Origin: Treponema sp. | GTDB lineage: Bacteria; Spirochaetota; Spirochaetia; Treponematales; Breznakiellaceae | Assembly (NCBI GenBank): GCA_009784995.1 | Contig: WQXE01000065.1 | Span: forward strand, 1-10,483 | DNA length: 10,483 nt | Reading direction: 5' to 3' | In this document: in pieces, positions 5,775 to 10,483 of the stretch | Layout: the number at the start of each line of letters is the position of its first letter | Numbering within the stretch: position 1 is the first letter of the stretch | Notes under the pieces: model-generated | Told to the model about the DNA's origin: nothing | The model's input: only the letters and a program-made list of their open reading frames with translations | Databases searched by the model: none | Translations under genes and position numbers: made by a program

Positions 5775-6464
5775 TATTAACCTGAGTAAACTGGCAATCG
5801 CGGTTAAAGCGGACGCTACATAGGTTAACGCGGCGGCGGATAATACTTTTTTAGCTCCATTAAGTTCCTGCTCTGTAAGTACATTGTTGGAACGAAGGAG
5901 GGCTAGCGCTCTACTGGAAGCGTTAAACTCAACAGGTAATGTAATTAAATAGAACAATACAGCGCCGCTGAAAAGAAGAATTCCAATATTAAAAATCATC
6001 GAGGAAAAACTGCCGTAAGATTCGCTGCCTGTCATAAAAAGTCCTACCATCGCGAGAATGGGACCGAAGCGTGAGCCGATATTGGCGACAGGAACAAGAG
6101 TGCTTCGCAAAACAAGGGGACCCCAGTGCGTCGCGTGCTGAATGGCGTGTCCGGCTTCGTGCGCCGCGACACCAATCGCCGCGATTGAAGTAGAGTTGTA
6201 TACAGGATCAGATAACCTAAGTTTTTTATCCATAGGTGAATAATGATCGGTTAATGTTCCGCCAACCGCTTCGACTCTGACATCGTTTATATTGCTTGTT
6301 TTTAGTAAAAGATTAGCCGCGTCAATTCCCGTGATCTTGCGAGAGCTTGATACTTTGGAATATTTAGAAAAAGTTGATTTAACTTTAAACTGCGCCCATA
6401 AAGATAATAAGAGAGTTGGGACTACCAATAAAATATAATAATCGTCGATCATGGGAAAAATCAT
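5751..6464 (-). CDS. yugP: YugP-type membrane zinc metallopeptidase
   Basis: A 237-residue integral membrane protein of the Zn_peptidase_2 (YugP, DUF-type neutral zinc metallopeptidase) family. The active-site motif HEAGH is at 102-106 within GVAAHEAGHAIQHA; His102 and His106 are zinc ligands and Glu103 the catalytic base. LPVEFNASSRA (176-186) supplies the conserved third-ligand Glu region. Hydrophobic segments at about 9-24, 133-145, 157-177 and 208-232 are likely membrane helices, so it acts in the cytoplasmic membrane. Substrates are unknown; protein quality control is a reasonable guess. The start is fixed by AAGGAG 6 nt upstream. It begins 14 nt after the ppk stop and is probably co-transcribed with it. 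The odd C-terminal SRRRR is encoded by a GC-rich repeat and may be an acquired tail. Confidence 0.92.
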   Translation of the reverse strand: MIFPMIDDYYILLVVPTLLLSLWAQFKVKSTFSKYSKVSSSRKITGIDAANLLLKTSNINDVRVEAVGGTLTDHYSPMDKKLRLSDPVYNSTSIAAIGVAAHEAGHAIQHATHWGPLVLRSTLVPVANIGSRFGPILAMVGLFMTGSESYGSFSSMIFNIGILLFSGAVLFYLITLPVEFNASSRALALLRSNNVLTEQELNGAKKVLSAAALTYVASALTAIASLLRLILLSRRRR

Positions 6465-6470
6465 ATAATA

Positions 6471-6476
6471 CTCCTT
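6471..6476 (-). promoter_or_regulatory. Ribosome binding site of the YugP gene
   Basis: AAGGAG on the minus strand lies 6 nt before the ATG at 6464 and 3 bases after the ppk stop codon, which supports translational linkage of the two genes. Confidence 0.8.
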
Positions 6477-6478
6477 AA

Positions 6479-8740
6479 TTAATTTGTACTCGCAGGCGGG
6501 CTGCGCCTTACAGTATACTCCATTTTCGCGGGACTGGGAATATCACTTGTTTTCGCCGCGCGGGATAACATCTCTTTTTGAATACGAAAAGGTTTTTCTC
6601 CGTTCGCGGGTTTTAGTAATGTCCATTTACCTTCATTGTCCAAAACCGAAACCTGGCAGTTATCCCGGAAATAATTGCCAAGAACTGCGATTAATTCGCC
6701 TCGTAATTTTTCATCCTGAATCGGGAATAAAATTTCTACGCGTTTTTCCAGATTGCGAAGCATCCAGTCGGCGCTGGAAAGATAAAGTTCTTCCGCTCCG
6801 CCGTTTAAAAAATAATAAACCCTTGAATGTTCAAGATAATGGTCGATTACACTGATCACCTGAATATTTTCCGAGACACCGCTAACACCGGGAATTAATG
6901 TACAGATTCCGCGTACACATAAAAAGATTTTAACTCCAGCCCGCGAAGCGGAATAAAGAGCTTTAATTACATCAACATCAGTTAAAGAATTCATCTTTGC
7001 CATAATTTTAGCGGGATAATTATGCGCGGCTCTGTTGGCTTCTCTTTCGATAAGTTCCAAAAAACGCCGTTTTAATCCTGTAGGAGCGATCGTGAGCCTG
7101 TTCATCTTTTGTACGGTAGAATAACCTGTAAGCATGTTAAAAACAAGGTTAGCGTCATACGCTATATCTTCGCGGCATGTAAAAAGACAAAAATCTTCGT
7201 AATATCTCGCGGTTCTGTCATTATAATTTCCTGTAGATAAATGCACATAACGTTTTATCCGTTCATTTTCACGCCGCAATACAAGCGAAATTTTTGAATG
7301 TATTTTCAGGTTTGAAAGCCCGTACACAACAATGACTCCGGCTTTTTCCAGCCTGTTAGCCCAGGATATATTGCGCTCTTCGTCAAAACGAGCCTTTAAT
7401 TCAACAACCGCCGTTACATGTTTGCCGTTTAACGCGGCTTGCTCCAAAGCTCTTACAACAGGCGAATAAACTGATAAACCGGAACTTATTCCAATACCGG
7501 GAATAGCTCCGCCTGTTCTGTACAAAGCTGTTTTTATTGAAATAACCTGTGGATCATTCGCGGCTTCCTGAAAAAATTGTACTACCGGTTCAAAAGATTG
7601 ATACGGCAGATGAAGCATAACATCACCTTGACTTATACGATCCCATATCGGCGTTTCTTCGTTAAAGTCCGCTGATTTATGAATCTTCCAGGGTTTTTCG
7701 ATTAATGATTCAAGGCTCGCGATATTTAAAAGTTCAATAAAATCTATAAGATTAATTGAACCGTCAATTTCATAAAGGTAATCACTTTCGAGCGAAAAAC
7801 GTCTGGCTAGTTCATCTTTTAATTTTTCACTGCCCGCCGTATAAACCATTCGTATAACATCGGCTCGTTCCCTTCCTTCCAGAACTTCTACCATCGCTTC
7901 AACATAATCTTCGTCGCGCTGTTCATCTACGGAAAAATCAGAGTCACGGTTTATTTTAAATGTCATGTGTTCTTTTACTTTATAACCTGGAAATAAATAC
8001 GCTCCCCATGTAACAATAACATCTTCCAATAAAGCAAGCTGAAGTTTTTCTTTTTCAACTCCTGTTGTATTAACGGTTTCTGTTTTTTCGTTATTGTCAT
8101 AATCAGGCAGCCAGATTAACCTGTTAAGAACCGAAGGCAGCGGAACTATTACCATCATTTCTTTGGGAATTGAATCAAACAATTCATCACTGGGAGCTGT
8201 GGTTGGCAGATTTGTATTTTCCTGTTCAAGTAAAAACGCCGCGTTTAACGCCCGGCTTTCGATAAATGGCATTGGTTTATCAGCTTCCAGTCTAAGGGGA
8301 GTTAGAACAGGATAAATTTGCGTTACAAAAAATGAATCCAAAAAATCTAAATGCGGAACAGACCATGAATCAGGATGTAATAGCGATAAACCGTTTCTCG
8401 CCAGCTCCGGAAAAATTTCTTTTTTAAAACAATCATATTGTCTTTTAATAATTGAATGAACTTTTTCGGAAATTATTTTAAGCTGCTGTGTCGCGGTTAA
8501 ACCGCAGGGGTCAATTTCTGTAACAGCTTCCGCTTTTTGCAAACGTTTTAACGCCGCGACACGTACCATAAAAAACTCGTCAAAATTGCTTGTAACAATG
8601 GACAGGAACCGCAGTCTTTCAAGCAGGGGTTTATCATCGCGAAGCCCTTCGTTTAAAACACGTTCGTTAAAATCTACCCAGGATATATCACGGCTGATGT
8701 ATGGGAAAGGCTGATCATTGTTTTCTTCTATACTACTCAT
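6479..8740 (-). CDS. ppk1: Polyphosphate kinase 1
   Basis: A 753-residue polyphosphate kinase, which reversibly transfers the gamma-phosphate of ATP to a growing polyphosphate chain. The N-terminal domain has the family phrase RDISWVDFNERVL (17-29) and SNFDEFFMVR (51-60), whose Asn is an ATP contact in the E. coli enzyme. The catalytic core shows IKTALYR (402-408), VVELKARFDEE (445-455), KIHSK (His481) and HLSTGNYND (His500). By analogy with E. coli His435 and His454, these are the catalytic and autophosphorylated histidines. HSR (His638) with YLSSADWMLRNL belongs to the second phospholipase-D-like half. It is longer than the E. coli enzyme (688 residues) because of an insert near 175-235 and a C-terminal tail of about 40 residues. 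It starts 17 nt after ppx, whose stop codon overlaps its Shine-Dalgarno, so production of the two is coupled. Confidence 0.97.
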   Translation of the reverse strand: MSSIEENNDQPFPYISRDISWVDFNERVLNEGLRDDKPLLERLRFLSIVTSNFDEFFMVRVAALKRLQKAEAVTEIDPCGLTATQQLKIISEKVHSIIKRQYDCFKKEIFPELARNGLSLLHPDSWSVPHLDFLDSFFVTQIYPVLTPLRLEADKPMPFIESRALNAAFLLEQENTNLPTTAPSDELFDSIPKEMMVIVPLPSVLNRLIWLPDYDNNEKTETVNTTGVEKEKLQLALLEDVIVTWGAYLFPGYKVKEHMTFKINRDSDFSVDEQRDEDYVEAMVEVLEGRERADVIRMVYTAGSEKLKDELARRFSLESDYLYEIDGSINLIDFIELLNIASLESLIEKPWKIHKSADFNEETPIWDRISQGDVMLHLPYQSFEPVVQFFQEAANDPQVISIKTALYRTGGAIPGIGISSGLSVYSPVVRALEQAALNGKHVTAVVELKARFDEERNISWANRLEKAGVIVVYGLSNLKIHSKISLVLRRENERIKRYVHLSTGNYNDRTARYYEDFCLFTCREDIAYDANLVFNMLTGYSTVQKMNRLTIAPTGLKRRFLELIEREANRAAHNYPAKIMAKMNSLTDVDVIKALYSASRAGVKIFLCVRGICTLIPGVSGVSENIQVISVIDHYLEHSRVYYFLNGGAEELYLSSADWMLRNLEKRVEILFPIQDEKLRGELIAVLGNYFRDNCQVSVLDNEGKWTLLKPANGEKPFRIQKEMLSRAAKTSDIPSPAKMEYTVRRSPPASTN

Positions 8741-8751
8741 TAAAACACCAA

Positions 8752-8759
8752 CTCCTTTT
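8752..8759 (-). promoter_or_regulatory. Ribosome binding site of ppk1, overlapping the ppx stop
   Basis: AAAAGGAG on the minus strand overlaps the TAA stop of ppx (8758-8760) and lies 11 nt before the ppk1 ATG, a slightly long spacing. The arrangement points to translational coupling of the polyphosphate-degrading and -making enzymes. Confidence 0.7.
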
Positions 8760-10290
8760 AACTTAAAATCACTTTGTACCCAAATACATCCTGAAACATT
8801 CCGCCTTTTTCTTCAATTCCCATCAATTCAAGAGAAAGATCATAAACCTTATCTACATGCAAAACAACCGTTTCAAGGCGGCGTTCAACTGTAATATTTT
8901 TTATCTGCTGAGTATGACCTCGATCCAGCGCGTCCGCTACCCTTAAAATAGAAGCCATTTTTAAAACCAGAACTCGTTCTTCCCTTTGCAGCGACATAAA
9001 CTCAAGGTCTGACTGCGAAGGAGGGTCGCCTCGATGACAGCTAACAACGTTCGCGATTATACCAATCTCGTCCTGATGAAGCCCAAAAATTTCCGAGTTC
9101 GCTACTATATACTGGCTGTGTTTTTGATGCCCGGATGTTTTTATATAAGTTCCAATGTCATGTAAAATCGCCGCGGTTTCCAGAATTATGCGATGACGGC
9201 GGTTCATTCCATGTTCTTTTAAAAGAGCGTCAAAAATTGTCATACAATTATTCGCTACGTTACGCGCGTGAGCGTCATCAAAATGATATTTTCGCCCAAG
9301 ATTTACGGCAGACGCGATAATTTGCGTAAAGAATTCATCCTGCAATGATTTATCAACACCGGATGCCAAGTCGATTAAATATCCGTCGCGTATTGTAACT
9401 TGCGGAACAGCCACCTTTGCCGCTCCTGTGCGTTCAAGAAAAAGTTTTAATACTAAAAGCCCGGGAATTAAACCTTCGGCATCGGCGTAAGATATCCCAA
9501 ACTGCCTGATGCAATCCTCGATACTAAAATTGCGCAGTTTTTCCACAAACTTAATAAAATCTTCGCGTTCAATTATGCGGCAATTTTCGTTTAATTCCTT
9601 TCCAACCCTTTCCGCCGTTAGGCGAACATCAGCTCCGGCGGCTACAACTGTACGAACATGCGCGAAATCCATTTCCATGTTAAGCATACCCAAAGTGTTT
9701 CTGATACTTTCATTCAAATAACGTTCGTAAAAAATCCCGGGACCAAATCCATGTCGTGAATGTTGATCGATAATAATCGTTCCCATTTTTAAGCTGTGAG
9801 CAGCTACCATCTGCCCCCTTCTAAGCAGCATTATTTCTGTAGAACCTCCGCCGATTTCGATTATCATCGAATTAGCCCGCCAGAATAACGGAAGGTCCTG
9901 TTTGAGCGCGAAACGCACAGCAAGATACATAAGCCTATTTTCTTCGATACCTTCAATTATAATTAATGAAAAACCGGTTTCCTGTTTAACGCGATCAATA
10001 AAAACATCCCTGTTACGCGCGGCTCGAAGCGCGCTAGTGGCGATCAAATGAATATTTTTATCTTCGATACTCCATCCTGATAAAAGCTCGCGGTAATTGT
10101 GAAGAACAGAAAGACATTCAAGCATCGATTCTCTTGACAATACACCGGATGTAAAAACATCGCGCCCAAGCGATACAGGACGCACTGCCCTGTCCAGAAC
10201 CTGCCAGCCGCCGTTTAAATTTACTTCCGCGATATGAAGCCTTATACCCATTGAGCCAATTTCGATAATAGCGGTTAACGTAACATCCAT
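8758..10290 (-). CDS. ppx: Exopolyphosphatase / guanosine pentaphosphatase, Ppx/GppA with HD domain
   Basis: A 510-residue protein, close to the length of E. coli Ppx (513). The N-terminal actin-fold phosphatase half shows IIEIGSMGIRL (8-18), ATSALRAARN (84-93), EGIEEN (113-118) and IIEIGGGSTE (143-152), the conserved phosphate-binding and catalytic blocks. The C-terminal half (about 315-510) is an HD domain with ILHDIG (His377-Asp378), KHSQYI (His391), SCHRGD (His419) and RVADALDRGH (450-459). It releases phosphate from polyphosphate ends and may also act on pppGpp. Two blocks have Glu where the family usually has Asp (Glu10 and Glu145), and the usual SNS of the first loop is SMG. The start is 3 nt after the stop of the upstream gene, with no good Shine-Dalgarno, so translation probably depends on that gene. 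ppk1 follows directly. Confidence 0.95.
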   Translation of the reverse strand: MDVTLTAIIEIGSMGIRLHIAEVNLNGGWQVLDRAVRPVSLGRDVFTSGVLSRESMLECLSVLHNYRELLSGWSIEDKNIHLIATSALRAARNRDVFIDRVKQETGFSLIIIEGIEENRLMYLAVRFALKQDLPLFWRANSMIIEIGGGSTEIMLLRRGQMVAAHSLKMGTIIIDQHSRHGFGPGIFYERYLNESIRNTLGMLNMEMDFAHVRTVVAAGADVRLTAERVGKELNENCRIIEREDFIKFVEKLRNFSIEDCIRQFGISYADAEGLIPGLLVLKLFLERTGAAKVAVPQVTIRDGYLIDLASGVDKSLQDEFFTQIIASAVNLGRKYHFDDAHARNVANNCMTIFDALLKEHGMNRRHRIILETAAILHDIGTYIKTSGHQKHSQYIVANSEIFGLHQDEIGIIANVVSCHRGDPPSQSDLEFMSLQREERVLVLKMASILRVADALDRGHTQQIKNITVERRLETVVLHVDKVYDLSLELMGIEEKGGMFQDVFGYKVILS

Positions 10291-10293
10291 ACG

Positions 10294-10483
10294 CTAAAGT
10301 TTATCAATTAGAATTGAACATTTACCAGAGGGTATAGGAAGTGTTTTTTCTTTTACGCCAAGAATGTTTATTGTAAAATAGTATAACTTTTCACTTTCCA
10401 TCTGGATTTCCCAGCCTCTGCCGCTTTTATTGGAAAGAATTGTAATCATATTATTTTTAAGGGAAAGATTTTCTACTCCCATA
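10294..10483 (-). CDS. 3' end of an unidentified gene, N-terminus beyond the window
   Basis: The minus strand is open from the right edge to a TAG at 10294-10296, giving at least 62 residues. A Met codon lies at the very edge (10480-10482), but whether it is the start cannot be judged because upstream sequence is missing; I treat the gene as partial. The fragment is beta-rich and ends in LPIPSGKCSILIDKL. The alternation of strands followed by a LP-P-G-K segment is faintly like the C-terminal beta-sandwich of alpha-amylase-type glycosidases, but that is only an impression. It precedes ppx by 3 nt and so is probably the upstream member of the ppx-ppk1-yugP operon. Confidence 0.55.
   Translation of the reverse strand, partial: MGVENLSLKNNMITILSNKSGRGWEIQMESEKLYYFTINILGVKEKTLPIPSGKCSILIDKL

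Noticed and set aside
6484..9721. Plus-strand open frames at 6484-6855, 9135-9320 and 9509-9721
   Set aside because: They are antisense to ppk1 and ppx, whose motifs are unmistakable; no independent coding signal is seen.

Overview
The window reads as a chromosomal segment of a spirochaete, most likely a host-associated Treponema (termite-gut or rumen type). This is an inference from three things. Two adjacent lipoproteins have the loose spirochaetal lipobox and a mosaic of InlB/Flg_new, Ig-like, MBG-like and YDG-like surface modules typical of treponemes. A stand-alone AAA/DUF4143 ATPase, a type common in such genomes, is present. Base composition is moderately AT-rich. No rRNA, tRNA, CRISPR or transposase was seen.

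Every supported gene lies on the minus strand, so transcription runs from high to low coordinates. Right part (10483 to 5751): the 3' end of an unidentified gene, then an exopolyphosphatase (Ppx/GppA with HD domain), polyphosphate kinase (Ppk1) and a YugP-type membrane zinc metallopeptidase. Gaps are 3, 17 and 14 nt, so this is almost certainly one operon. Ppk makes polyphosphate from ATP and Ppx degrades it, so the operon encodes both arms of polyphosphate turnover. The peptidase is probably co-transcribed for envelope quality control.

Middle (5750 to 4126): a 160-nt gap holds three 33-bp tandem units with repeated dyads and a candidate promoter, then an AAA+ ATPase with a C-terminal PD-(D/E)XK-like domain. 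A second gap carries a perfect palindrome and a TATAAT-type promoter.

Left part (4125 to 1): a small exported, probably outer-membrane beta-rich protein; an InlB-repeat lipoprotein; and a very large mosaic lipoprotein whose open frame (840 codons without a stop) runs off the left edge.

The most unusual feature is a recurrent pattern of short palindromic or tandem elements at gene ends and inside signal-peptide coding DNA. A 67-bp imperfect inverted repeat sits in frame in the signal peptide of the large lipoprotein. A triple 8-bp repeat sits in the signal peptide of its neighbour, and a roughly 33-nt hairpin element separates that neighbour's Shine-Dalgarno from its start codon. Related GC-rich repeats encode the C-terminal tail and stop codon of the YugP gene. 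This looks like small mobile or dispersed repeats tolerated in frame, comparable in principle to Rickettsia palindromic elements. Whether they are dispersed in the genome cannot be settled from this window.
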